Assembly: GCA_947452295.1 (NCBI GenBank)
Contig: CANGCK010000006.1
Coordinates: forward strand, 1 to 64,000
Source of the DNA: Sphingobacteriia bacterium
GTDB lineage: Bacteria; Bacteroidota; Bacteroidia; Chitinophagales; Chitinophagaceae
Direction: 5' to 3'
DNA length: 64,000 nt
Below the pieces are notes generated by a model. That model ran no database searches and was not told where the DNA came from. It was given only the letters and a program-made list of their open reading frames with translations. The position numbers and the translations under genes were made by a program. Each line of letters begins with the position of its first letter. The first letter of the stretch is position 1. This document shows, piece after piece, positions 38,580 to 47,295 of the stretch.

Positions 38580-39401
38580 CTATACACTTGTTTCACTACC
38601 CCATCCCCATTTTAAGAAATTTGGCAGTATCCTTTTCCAAGTATCAATATCATGTTTCCCATCTGGTAATTCTACATATTGTATATGCTCGTCAGTATAC
38701 CCTTTTGCCTTTAGCTCAACAATTAAATCTAATGAATCATCAATAGCATCAATTACTCCATTATTATTTCTATCTGCAGATTCATCCAGCGCTCCGCATT
38801 GAATAAAGAATTTCAGCCAGGGATTAAATGTCCCCTTCCTAATTTGCAGATGCATTAATCTATCTGTTTCATTATCATATCCATCTTCATAACTTTTTCT
38901 TCTCCACCAAAGTGAGCCACTAAATAATCCTATATTCCTAAATTCGCTGGCTTGATTCCATACAATATCCAATGCACTTAAGCCACCTAAAGAAAACCCT
39001 GCAAATGATTTATCTTTAAATGTGGGCATATTTATTTTTTTTCTAACAAAGGGAATCAGTTCATCTAAAATAAATTTAGTATAACAACCGGCTTTTGCAC
39101 CTCGTCCTAAATAATCAGCAGCATAAGCAGTACCGTATTCCATTTTACGATGATTCCCACTATGGATGCCAATACATACAACAGGTAAAATCTGTGCAGT
39201 TGCATAGAGATTAGTTAGTATTTTTTCGAATTGCATAGTTAAAAGATCTTGTCCATCATTGATTATTAATAGACTGATCAATTTGTCATCGTTTATATGC
39301 TTTGGCATGTAGATATCTGCCTGTACCAGACGTTCTAAGTATTCAGATTTTACAGAAATTGAACTACGCGCCAGCCATTCGTTGTTTGATGTTTCAACCA
39401 T
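38580..39401 (-). CDS. Putative esterase, alpha/beta-hydrolase fold (esterase D/Fes-like)
   Basis: A 273-residue hydrolase without a signal peptide. The nucleophile elbow is GFSLGG (Ser137) and the catalytic His is His250 in PDGKHD; the acid is probably Asp206 in GALDES. Immediately after that acid sits a calcium-loop-like DRNNNGVIDAIDD (210-222) resembling an EF-hand. The gene is divergent from an ATP-grasp/GCS2 pair, an arrangement suggesting a hydrolase that works on the product or intermediate of those ligases. Substrate unknown. Confidence 0.85.
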   Translation of the reverse strand: MVETSNNEWLARSSISVKSEYLERLVQADIYMPKHINDDKLISLLIINDGQDLLTMQFEKILTNLYATAQILPVVCIGIHSGNHRKMEYGTAYAADYLGRGAKAGCYTKFILDELIPFVRKKINMPTFKDKSFAGFSLGGLSALDIVWNQASEFRNIGLFSGSLWWRRKSYEDGYDNETDRLMHLQIRKGTFNPWLKFFIQCGALDESADRNNNGVIDAIDDSLDLIVELKAKGYTDEHIQYVELPDGKHDIDTWKRILPNFLKWGWGSETSV

Positions 39402-39464
39402 ACCATCAAAAATACTGCAATGGCCAGAAAAACGAATAGTTTTAAAAAAAATAGTATATTACCT

Positions 39465-39495
39465 ATTGAAATAAAAAGCGTTAAAATTAGCTTTA
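39465..39495 (+). promoter_or_regulatory. Promoter of the ATP-grasp/GCS2 pair
   Basis: ATTG (39465-39468) is followed after 19 bases by TAGCTTTA (39488-39495), matching TTTG-N19-TAnnTTTG with one mismatch in each element. It ends 16 bases before the ATG at 39512. Confidence 0.5.
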
Positions 39496-39511
39496 CACTA
39501 AAACAATTCTA

Positions 39512-40465
39512 ATGAAGAAGATTGGTATCTTATACGGACAAGAAAGGAGTTTTCCTATGGCATTTATTGAGCGAATTAATCGGAAAAACATTGCAGGGAT
39601 AGTTGCTGAATCCGTTATAATTGATAATGTTATACAAGGAGAAGCAAGTGATTATGCGGTAATAATAGATCGAATTAGCCAGGATGTACCTTTTTACAGA
39701 GCTTATCTAAAGAATGCTGCACTGTGCGGTACTGCGGTAATTAATAATCCATTTTGGTGGAGTGCCGACGAAAAATTTTTTAATAATTGTTTGTCAACAA
39801 AAATAAATATTCCTGTTCCCAAAACAGTGATATTGCCGTCAAAAGAACTACCATACGATACCGCAGATCAGTCATTTAGTAATTTAGCTTATCCTTTAAA
39901 CTGGGAAGGTATTTTTAATTATGTTGGGTTCCCTGCTTATATGAAACCATTTTCAGGGGGTGGGTGGAAAAATGTTTATAGGTTGAACGATAGAAACGAT
40001 TTGTTTGAAAAATATAATGAAACGGGGCAATTGGTGATGCTATTGCAAGAAGAAATTGTTTTTGAAGAATATTATCGTTGCTACTGTATTGGTGGAAAAT
40101 ACGTAAGAATAATGTCTTATGATCCACGTAACCCACATCATTTAAGGTATTCGGCAGACTTCAGTCCTTCCACCGAAAAGCTTGAAATGATGACATCTAT
40201 TGTGCTAAAGATCAATCAATATTTAGGGTATGACTTTAACACCGTAGAGCTTGCTTTAAGAAATGGTATTCCTTATGCGATAGACTTCTGTAACCCAGCA
40301 CCAGATGCAGATATTAATAGTGTTGGAGAAGAAAATTTTGAGTGGGTAGTAGAAACTGCAGCTAACTATGCGATTGAAAAAGCGCAAACGCAAGTAGACA
40401 ATACAGACAACCTTACTTGGGGAGAGTATATCAAACGTAGCTGCAACAAACAAATGATTCATTAA
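39512..40465 (+). CDS. ATP-grasp superfamily ligase of unknown substrate
   Basis: A 317-residue protein with a small N-terminal domain (1-95) and an ATP-grasp fold (about 96-290). Candidate nucleotide and metal residues are Lys145 in MKPFSGGGW, Glu180/Glu181 in LLQEEI, Arg189, and the Mg-binding set Glu246, Asp258 and Asn261 (TVELAL... DFCNPAPDAD). ATP-grasp ligases form amide or peptide bonds through acyl phosphates. It is followed 25 bases later by the GCS2 ligase and faces the esterase gene, so the three probably work on one amide-linked compound. Catalytic role inferred. Confidence 0.8.
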   Translation: MKKIGILYGQERSFPMAFIERINRKNIAGIVAESVIIDNVIQGEASDYAVIIDRISQDVPFYRAYLKNAALCGTAVINNPFWWSADEKFFNNCLSTKINIPVPKTVILPSKELPYDTADQSFSNLAYPLNWEGIFNYVGFPAYMKPFSGGGWKNVYRLNDRNDLFEKYNETGQLVMLLQEEIVFEEYYRCYCIGGKYVRIMSYDPRNPHHLRYSADFSPSTEKLEMMTSIVLKINQYLGYDFNTVELALRNGIPYAIDFCNPAPDADINSVGEENFEWVVETAANYAIEKAQTQVDNTDNLTWGEYIKRSCNKQMIH

Positions 40466-40490
40466 TTAACCATCATCGGTAACTAAAATT

Positions 40491-41600
40491 ATGTCAAGTA
40501 TCAATTATCAGCATTTCACGTTGGGTATTGAGGAAGAATATATGGTCATAGACCCTCAAACCAGAGAACTTAAAAGCCATGAACAAAAGATAGTTCAATT
40601 AGGCCAGGCTGTCTTAAAAGACAAGGTAAAAGCCGAAATGCACCAAGCTGTTGTTGAAGTAGGCACTGATATTTGTAAAAATGTAGATGAAGCATTGAAT
40701 GATGTTGCTAGTTTGAGGGGTAATATCTCTCAAATTGCAGGAGATTTAGGCCTATGGGTTGGCGCATCTGGCACCCATCCATTTAGCCATTGGGAAACCC
40801 AGTTAATTACTGACCATGTTAGGTATAATCAAATTGTAACAGAATTACAAGAAGCTGCCAGGAGTAATCTTATTTTTGGATTACATGTCCATGTTGGTAT
40901 GGAAAGCAGGCAAATGGCAATACATATTGCGAATATAGCCCGATATTTTTTACCTCATGTGTATGCATTAAGCACTAATTCGCCCTTTTGGGAGGGAAGG
41001 GATACAGGATATAAATCTTTCCGCACAAAGATTTTCGATAAATTCCCAAGAACTGGTATACCAGATTATTTCGACAGCTTTGAGGCGTATGAGAATTACG
41101 TGAATTTATTAATTAAAACGAATTGCATAGACAATGCAAAAAAAATATGGTGGGATTTACGTGTACATCCATTTTTTAATACAGTAGAATTTAGAATTTG
41201 TGATGTTCCAATGACCATAACAGAAACCTTGGCAATTGCAGCTTTGTTTCAAGCTATTTGTGCGAAGATTTACAAACTTCGTAATCAAAATTTAAATTTT
41301 ATCGTTTATCAGCGATCATTGATTAATGAAAATAAGTGGCGAGCAAGTAGATATGGAATTGAAGGAAAATTAATTGACTTTGGGAAAGAAACCGAAGTAG
41401 ATACAAAATTATTAATATATGAATTATTGGATTTTGTGGACGATGTTATAGATGAATTGGGAAGTAGACATATAATTGATCATATAACCCGAATATTTGA
41501 AACAGGTACGGGAGCCGATCGTCAATTGGCTGTATTTAAAGAATCAGGGAGCTTAATTAGTGTGGTAGATTATATCCATGAACAATTTTTAAGGATATAA
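40491..41600 (+). CDS. Carboxylate-amine ligase, GCS2/YbdK family
   Basis: A 369-residue enzyme of the glutamate-cysteine ligase 2 family (COG2170). Hallmarks are LGIEEEYMVIDP near residues 11-22, ASGTHPF, GLHVHVG and the EFRICDVPMT segment with active-site residues. E. coli YbdK has weak glutamate-cysteine ligase activity, but the physiological reaction of these stand-alone members is unclear. Its pairing with an ATP-grasp ligase and an esterase supports a dedicated pathway rather than glutathione synthesis. No gshB-type gene is present here. Confidence 0.88.
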   Translation: MSSINYQHFTLGIEEEYMVIDPQTRELKSHEQKIVQLGQAVLKDKVKAEMHQAVVEVGTDICKNVDEALNDVASLRGNISQIAGDLGLWVGASGTHPFSHWETQLITDHVRYNQIVTELQEAARSNLIFGLHVHVGMESRQMAIHIANIARYFLPHVYALSTNSPFWEGRDTGYKSFRTKIFDKFPRTGIPDYFDSFEAYENYVNLLIKTNCIDNAKKIWWDLRVHPFFNTVEFRICDVPMTITETLAIAALFQAICAKIYKLRNQNLNFIVYQRSLINENKWRASRYGIEGKLIDFGKETEVDTKLLIYELLDFVDDVIDELGSRHIIDHITRIFETGTGADRQLAVFKESGSLISVVDYIHEQFLRI

Positions 41601-41735
41601 TTTTTACGTGACCTTAACAGTTTAAAAAATATCAGGCATATAATTTGCAATAACTTGCACCTAACAAGAAGAACCTAAGCAACGTTTTAACATGTTTGGG
41701 TATCTTTATATTGCATCATCTTTAAATAATACTTC

Positions 41736-42272
41736 GTGACAGAACACGAAATGATTAAAGGCTGTATCCGACAGGATAAAATATGTCAACGTATGTTGTT
41801 TGATAAACATGCTGGTAAAATGATGGGGGTATGTATGCGCTATGCGCAAGACAACATGGAAGCAGAAGATATTATGCAAGAAGCATTTGTGAAAGTGTTT
41901 CAGTATATACAACAATTTAAGTTTGAAGGGTCATTTGAGGGATGGATTAGACGAATCGTTGTAAATACCGCAATTAGGCATTTGGAAAAGAAAAAAATCA
42001 ATTTTAATGAGTTAGAAGACGATAGTCCCAATAACCCTAAAATTGAACCACATGCCTATATTCACCTTGGGGAAGAAGATTTATTAAAATTAATTAATCA
42101 ACTACCTGACGGATATAGAATGGTTTTTAATTTGAACGTAATTGAAGGATATAGTCATGAAGAAATTGCTGAAATGCTTAATATCCAAGCAGGTACAAGT
42201 AGAAGTCAATTAGTTAAAGCAAGAAAAATGTTGCAAGGGCAAATTATGCAATTACAAAAGATTGCCGTTTAA
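41736..42272 (+). CDS. ECF-type RNA polymerase sigma factor
   Basis: A 178-residue sigma-70 family protein with region 2 (about 20-85; AEDIMQEAFVKVFQYI and GWIRRIVVNTA) and region 4 (about 118-172; LPDGYRMVFNLNVIEGYSHE and the helix-turn-helix following). There is no sigma 1.1 or region 3, so it is ECF class. The start is GTG at 41736. Its stop codon directly abuts the ATG of the next gene, which suggests translational coupling with a regulatory partner. Confidence 0.93.
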   Translation: MTEHEMIKGCIRQDKICQRMLFDKHAGKMMGVCMRYAQDNMEAEDIMQEAFVKVFQYIQQFKFEGSFEGWIRRIVVNTAIRHLEKKKINFNELEDDSPNNPKIEPHAYIHLGEEDLLKLINQLPDGYRMVFNLNVIEGYSHEEIAEMLNIQAGTSRSQLVKARKMLQGQIMQLQKIAV

Positions 42273-43751
42273 ATGACGAATGAAGGGTTTGATCATATTA
42301 TCCAAAGTAAACTGAAAAACTTTACAGCCGAAGTGCCTGATGAGTTATGGGATAGAATTAATATTCCTACAATTGGGATAACAGCAAATGCGTTTGACAT
42401 TCACTTCGCAGAAAAACTCGGCAACTATTCTGCTGAAGTATCTCCCGATCTTTGGGATCGAATAGTACCAGAAGAAAAAAAGAGGCGTTTTTTCTTTATA
42501 CTGCCCAAACAATACATGGCAGCTGCTTCATTGGCATTTATTGTAATGGTTAGCGCTGTTTCTGCATTTATGTATTATACCCATTTACGATTCCCCACTC
42601 ATCAACCGACTGTTTTCAAATCTATATCTACTTCAAATAATAATAAGAATAATACTTTTTATTTGAAAGATGCTGCAGATGCAAAGAGATCAGCTAATCT
42701 TAAAACCAATAATAATTCAACCAATAATGAATTATCAATTTATAAATCAACTGCGCCAACCAATCAAAATTCACCTGAATTATCCAAGTTATTAACAAGT
42801 AAATTTCAACATAAAAGTAGCCAAACTATTACATTGAATAATGCTAGCAGCATTGATAGCGATGAAGCCAATGACTATATCAACACCAACAAGTTAACTG
42901 CAGAATCATTAACAAACGAAACAGTATCTATTCGTTCACAAACAATCGACAAAGAAATTAATTATCTACTCAATCATGCTAGAAATATCAGGAATGTTAT
43001 TATCTGTCCCTCCGACAAAAAAATGCATAATACCGACTGGGATATAGAATTATTTTCATCGCCTTTTTATGCATTTAAAACAGTTACAAATAATACTGCA
43101 TCCACTGATTTTTTAAGCAGAAAAGATAGCAGCGAGAAAATGAATATCGGTTATAGTGCAGGTTTTAGCGTGATTAAACCACTAAACAGTAATTTTTCTT
43201 TAAAAGCAGGAATACAGTTTACACAAGCCAATGAAAAACTCACCTATAGAACGGAAAACGAATTAAAAACAACAACTGTTATAACAGTAAGAAATATAAC
43301 CCTAGCTAATGGAACAACCATTACGGTTAGTGATACAAGTATTCTTCAGCAAATTGGCTATAAAACCAATACAGTTAACAATCGTTACAAAACAATCGAC
43401 GTTCCTGTTTTATTAGCATATCAATTGGGAAATGAAGATTTTAGGATTGGTGTTAATGCTGGCATTTTATTCAATGTAACATCATGGTATAATGGAGTTA
43501 CGTTAGATACGAGTTTTATGCCCCAGCCAATAACCAAAGAATCAAATGTTACTTATAAAAATAATATTGGACTAGGTTTATACGCAGGATTAAGTTTTAC
43601 CAAAAGGATTAATTACAATACGTTGATTTTTGCGGAACCTTATTTAAGATATAATTTATCGAACATGACAACACCACAATCTACTTTCAATCAACGATTT
43701 ACAATAGGTGGTTTGGCGTTGGGGGTTCGATTTAATTTAAACAACCGATAG
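42273..43751 (+). CDS. Membrane-anchored protein with C-terminal outer-membrane beta-barrel-like domain, partner of the ECF sigma factor
   Basis: A 492-residue protein in three parts. Residues 6-29 and 41-64 are a duplicated 24-residue unit ending AEVPDELWDRI and AEVSPDLWDRI. A single hydrophobic helix follows (about 82-103), preceded by a basic stretch (EEKKRR). After a Ser/Asn/Thr-rich linker (about 105-250) comes a PorT-like outer-membrane beta-barrel domain (about 255-492) ending GVRFNLNNR. The context (stop-to-start abutment with the sigma gene) suggests an anti-sigma-like role for the cytoplasmic N-terminus. No canonical zinc-finger anti-sigma motif is present. Function inferred. Confidence 0.65.
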   Translation: MTNEGFDHIIQSKLKNFTAEVPDELWDRINIPTIGITANAFDIHFAEKLGNYSAEVSPDLWDRIVPEEKKRRFFFILPKQYMAAASLAFIVMVSAVSAFMYYTHLRFPTHQPTVFKSISTSNNNKNNTFYLKDAADAKRSANLKTNNNSTNNELSIYKSTAPTNQNSPELSKLLTSKFQHKSSQTITLNNASSIDSDEANDYINTNKLTAESLTNETVSIRSQTIDKEINYLLNHARNIRNVIICPSDKKMHNTDWDIELFSSPFYAFKTVTNNTASTDFLSRKDSSEKMNIGYSAGFSVIKPLNSNFSLKAGIQFTQANEKLTYRTENELKTTTVITVRNITLANGTTITVSDTSILQQIGYKTNTVNNRYKTIDVPVLLAYQLGNEDFRIGVNAGILFNVTSWYNGVTLDTSFMPQPITKESNVTYKNNIGLGLYAGLSFTKRINYNTLIFAEPYLRYNLSNMTTPQSTFNQRFTIGGLALGVRFNLNNR

Positions 43752-43880
43752 GCAACAAAAATTAAATCATATGTATCTCATTATTGAGCTACCATGAATG
43801 GGCCTTATTTAAATATTGATGAACAATAATAAATGATTAAAGGCCAATTCCTTGTAGCTACTATCAATATGCTTAAATAC

Positions 43881-44909
43881 ATGAAACCTAATAATATATA
43901 TTTTTTTTTACTGCTGATTGTTTTTACTTGTTTAATCGCTTGTAAGAAAGAATCTTCTGAAAAAGAAAGATTTAATGCATATTTAAATGATGACCTAAAT
44001 GACACATCATGGTCAAATAACAATACTCTTGGAAGTGGTTTTATGGAAAAAATATTTGAATCTACAGCAATCAACCCATATCTAGATTCTATAAATGCTG
44101 AAAATAATACTACTATAAATTTACCAGGTAATATAGCTATTGATTTTCCTAAAAATGGTTATCAGGAAATGAATGGTAGCAATTTAACAAATGGAACTAT
44201 TCATATTGCAGCATATAGCTTATCAAAAAAAGGGGATTTAATAAAATTCATTCAATCAACCACACATAGAGGAACACTGTTTGAAAATCTGGGAATTTTT
44301 TGCATTAGAGCATATAAAGACAACAAAGAACTGTTATTAGCAAAAAACAGTAAGATAACAATTAGGTTTTCAAACAATAAGAATTCTGCAGGACAAGACA
44401 TTAAATTATTTACAGGAGTTGAAAATCCTACACCTCTTTTAAGCAATCATCATTACTTTAATTTTAGCTGGGATGAACAGAAAGATGGTGTTGAAATAAA
44501 AACTTACCCAAATGGTTCGCCAGGAAATAATACATCTACTGGTTTTGAAGTTACTACAAATAAATTGAACTGGATTGGTGTAGGAAAACCATTGGAAAAC
44601 ACAAACTTTTCTGCAAGTTTTGCAGTAGTATTACCATTAAATTTCACGAACAAAAATACAATGGTTTTTGCAGTACTAGATGAAACAAATACCGTTGCTC
44701 AGCTTAGTTCAAACTTTTCAGGCAGGGCTTTCACAATAGATCATTTCCCCAGTAATAAAAAATTTACACTATTATCGATTAGTAAGATTGGCAAAGATTT
44801 TTATTTTGATTCACGTATAAATAATGTTGCATCAAACAATGCTGCCTATAAGCTTAATCCTTCTAAAGTAACGTTGTCTTACATTTCAAGTATATTAGAT
44901 AATCTATAA
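43881..44909 (+). CDS. Hypothetical lipoprotein
   Basis: A 342-residue protein with a signal peptide and lipobox (FTCLIAC, Cys21 from the start at 43881); an earlier in-frame ATG at 43833 would bury the signal peptide. The rest is rich in Asn, Ser and Thr with beta-strand character, including a pattern resembling a carboxypeptidase-regulatory or surface-domain segment (IHIAAYSLSKKGDLIKF). I do not recognise a named family. It lies 129 bases after the sigma-partner gene on the same strand and may be under the same regulation. Confidence 0.7.
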   Translation: MKPNNIYFFLLLIVFTCLIACKKESSEKERFNAYLNDDLNDTSWSNNNTLGSGFMEKIFESTAINPYLDSINAENNTTINLPGNIAIDFPKNGYQEMNGSNLTNGTIHIAAYSLSKKGDLIKFIQSTTHRGTLFENLGIFCIRAYKDNKELLLAKNSKITIRFSNNKNSAGQDIKLFTGVENPTPLLSNHHYFNFSWDEQKDGVEIKTYPNGSPGNNTSTGFEVTTNKLNWIGVGKPLENTNFSASFAVVLPLNFTNKNTMVFAVLDETNTVAQLSSNFSGRAFTIDHFPSNKKFTLLSISKIGKDFYFDSRINNVASNNAAYKLNPSKVTLSYISSILDNL

Positions 44910-44912
44910 CTT

Positions 44913-46130
44913 CTATTTATTTTTGATATGTAGTGCCCAATAAGCCCAAACTAAACTTAATAACATTAATACAGCGCCTACAAAAAAAGAAATACCTGGA
45001 AAATAAACAAATGAGCTCGGAGCAGTAAAGTAAGCGAACAAGTTGGTCATTAATAGTGGGCCAACGATAGAAGTAGTGCTTATTAAACTGGTTAGGGCTC
45101 CTTGTAATTCACCTTGCTCGGTTGGAGGAACATTTCCTGATATGATTGATTGTAAAGCAGGACCAGAAATTCCACCCAAACAATAAGGAATTAAAAATGC
45201 ATACATCATCCAGCTTTGCGAAGCAAAAGCAAAGAGTAGTAGTCCAATACTATATAAGGCGAGGCCAATATAAACACTTTTTTCGTTACCTATTTTAGGA
45301 TTAACTACTCTTACCAAGCCGCCTTGTACGCCCCCAACCAAAAGCCCCACTACACCCAAAGAAATTCCAATCTGCTGGGGTGTCCAATTGAATTTTTCTA
45401 TATTAAAAAAGCTCCAATTACTTTGAACAGCATGAGATGCTAAATAAATCAATACAAGAGAACCTACAAGGCCTGAAACAGAGGGATATTTCCGTAATTT
45501 CAACAATGAAGTAAGCGGGTTTGCATTTCTCCAGTTAAACGTTCTTCGATGTACTAAATCCAGAGACTCTGGTAAAATAAAATATCCATATAACCAGTTG
45601 GTTAATGCTAGTCCTGCGGCTACAAAAAAAGGAATCTTTGCCCCGAACCCACCTAGATAGCCTCCCAACATAGGTCCGATTACAAAACCAACCCCAAAAG
45701 CGGCACCAATCATACCAAAATTTTGTGCTCTATTTTCAGGCGTACTTATATCGGCGATATAGGCAGAGGCTGTTGTAAAGCTAGCTCCAGTAATTCCAGA
45801 GATGGCTCTTCCTACAAAAAGCCAAATAATAGAAGGGGCAAAACAAAGGAAAATATAATCTACCCCCAATCCAAATAATGAAAACAATAAAACAGGTCTA
45901 CGACCATACTGATCACTGAGACTTCCCAATATTGGGGCAAATAAAAACTGCATAATTGCATAAACGAACGACAATAAACCACCATATTTAGATACTTCGC
46001 TGATGCTATGGCTTCCTAACATGGTTTCAATCAGCTTAGGAACAACGGGAATGATTAGTCCAAACCCAATCACATCAATTAAAAGTGTAATAAATATAAA
46101 CCCAATTGCAGCTTTTTTATTGGTATCCAT
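44913..46130 (-). CDS. MFS transporter, TetA-like drug/H+ antiporter family
   Basis: A 405-residue twelve-helix transporter. Motif A is GSLSDQYGRRPVLL after helix 2, and helix 1 has the TCR/Tet-type LLIDVIGFGLIIPVVP. The helix 5 region GAAFGVGFVIGPMLGG matches motif C of antiporters. It resembles TetA of Gram-negative bacteria, but chromosomal Bacteroidota members of this clade are not usually true resistance genes. No TetR regulator is adjacent. It is convergent with the lipoprotein gene, 3 bases apart. Confidence 0.88.
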   Translation of the reverse strand: MDTNKKAAIGFIFITLLIDVIGFGLIIPVVPKLIETMLGSHSISEVSKYGGLLSFVYAIMQFLFAPILGSLSDQYGRRPVLLFSLFGLGVDYIFLCFAPSIIWLFVGRAISGITGASFTTASAYIADISTPENRAQNFGMIGAAFGVGFVIGPMLGGYLGGFGAKIPFFVAAGLALTNWLYGYFILPESLDLVHRRTFNWRNANPLTSLLKLRKYPSVSGLVGSLVLIYLASHAVQSNWSFFNIEKFNWTPQQIGISLGVVGLLVGGVQGGLVRVVNPKIGNEKSVYIGLALYSIGLLLFAFASQSWMMYAFLIPYCLGGISGPALQSIISGNVPPTEQGELQGALTSLISTTSIVGPLLMTNLFAYFTAPSSFVYFPGISFFVGAVLMLLSLVWAYWALHIKNK

Positions 46131-46247
46131 TTTAGTTAATTATGTTGTACAAAGATTGTTAAATTAACACAAATAAATCAAACTGTTTATAAAAGGATAA
46201 AAAACTGATTGTGGTGCTAGTTCTGCTACTCCGAAGTCAGGGACATA

Positions 46248-46276
46248 AAAAAGGCGGTAAAAATTACCGCCTTTTT
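46248..46276 (-). terminator. Terminator downstream of the DUF4382 gene
   Basis: A perfect 13-bp stem (AAAAAGGCGGTAA 46248-46260, TTACCGCCTTTTT 46264-46276) with an AAA loop. On the minus strand the hairpin is followed by a T-run, placing it 22 bases after the stop of the gene ending at 46299. Confidence 0.9.
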
Positions 46277-46298
46277 AAAATCAACCAGAACTATACAA

Positions 46299-47189
46299 TT
46301 ATTTAGTTAAGGTAATTAACCCTAATTCTGTTTCTTTGGTTGTACTTACTACTACATTACTAACTATTTTGCTTGCATACCCATTCGCAGAATTTACTAA
46401 AAGACTATAAGTCCCTTCTTTTAATCCACGGATTTTAAATTTACCATCTCTATTTGGTAATGCAAAAGCTGTATCACTTGAGCTATAAACAATTACCGAG
46501 GCCTTAGCATCTGCAGGTGCAATTGTTCCAGCAATACTCGCAGTATTTTTTACAGTAAATGGTTTAAAAAATGGTCTTAAGAAATATTGGCCATTTTTTT
46601 CTTTTACAATTGAATTAGCTAAATCAAAGTCGAGCCATAATCTAGATTTACGAGGAAGGTATTCATCTAACTCATCTCCTTTTAATTTGATTAATACATA
46701 ACCGGGAACATTTGCAGGCACCAATAGTGGGTAGGTAACGCTATCAACAACTACAGAGTGTTGAGTACCCAGTTCAATTTTAATCATTCTAACAGCACCA
46801 TTTACCACTGTTTTATTTGCCAACAAAGTATCTACGCCGTTTCTCAATTTAAGGATGTCATAAATACCAGCGCTCACGCCAAGATCTTCCCATATCAATG
46901 ATGAATCATTTTTTTCGCGATGATTTTCGTGATGGTTTTTTCCAATTCTTTCGAAGTTACAAGTATCATTTCTACGAGTGTTTTTACTTGTGTCAACTAG
47001 TACTTGAACCGATTTAATATCTACTAAAACTTGATCATAGGTTACTGGTGCATCAGTTAAAAATAAAGAAACTGTTTGTTGACCTACAGCAGCGAATTCA
47101 TTTGAATTACTTTTTTTACAAGCCGTAAAACTAACAGCTACAATTGCTAACAAAGCAATAAAATTACCAAGGGTGTTTGTTTTTTTCAT
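46299..47189 (-). CDS. DUF4382 lipoprotein with C-terminal carboxypeptidase-regulatory-like domain
   Basis: A 296-residue lipoprotein (lipobox SFTAC, Cys24). The start at 47189 was chosen because it begins the signal peptide (MKKTNTLGNFIALLAIVAVS); a longer frame exists upstream. The central domain matches DUF4382: VSLFLTDAPVTYDQVLVDI and GVSAGIYDILKLRNGVDTL, an extracellular beta-rich domain of unknown role. A short C-terminal beta-sandwich (about 215-290, ASIAGTIAPADAKASVIVY) resembles carboxypeptidase-regulatory domains. The His/Asn/Glu-rich insert at about 85-100 is notable and might bind metal. Confidence 0.82.
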   Translation of the reverse strand: MKKTNTLGNFIALLAIVAVSFTACKKSNSNEFAAVGQQTVSLFLTDAPVTYDQVLVDIKSVQVLVDTSKNTRRNDTCNFERIGKNHHENHREKNDSSLIWEDLGVSAGIYDILKLRNGVDTLLANKTVVNGAVRMIKIELGTQHSVVVDSVTYPLLVPANVPGYVLIKLKGDELDEYLPRKSRLWLDFDLANSIVKEKNGQYFLRPFFKPFTVKNTASIAGTIAPADAKASVIVYSSSDTAFALPNRDGKFKIRGLKEGTYSLLVNSANGYASKIVSNVVVSTTKETELGLITLTK

Positions 47190-47295
47190 GTTTAAGGGTT
47201 TTAGCGTAGCATTATACCATTCAGTGCGATTTATACTTAGAAGATGCAAGCATAATGCCAAGTGTTGCCCGTTATGAAAACTTTAACACAACTAA

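Noticed and set aside
38494..38802. Plus-strand frame spanning the acyltransferase end and the esterase gene
   Set aside because: It runs across two convergent genes with clear products and shows no conserved motif.
44913..46130. Tetracycline resistance gene call
   Set aside because: The protein has the TetA-like MFS layout, but there is no TetR regulator or mobile context; chromosomal members of this clade are commonly general transporters, so no resistance phenotype is claimed.
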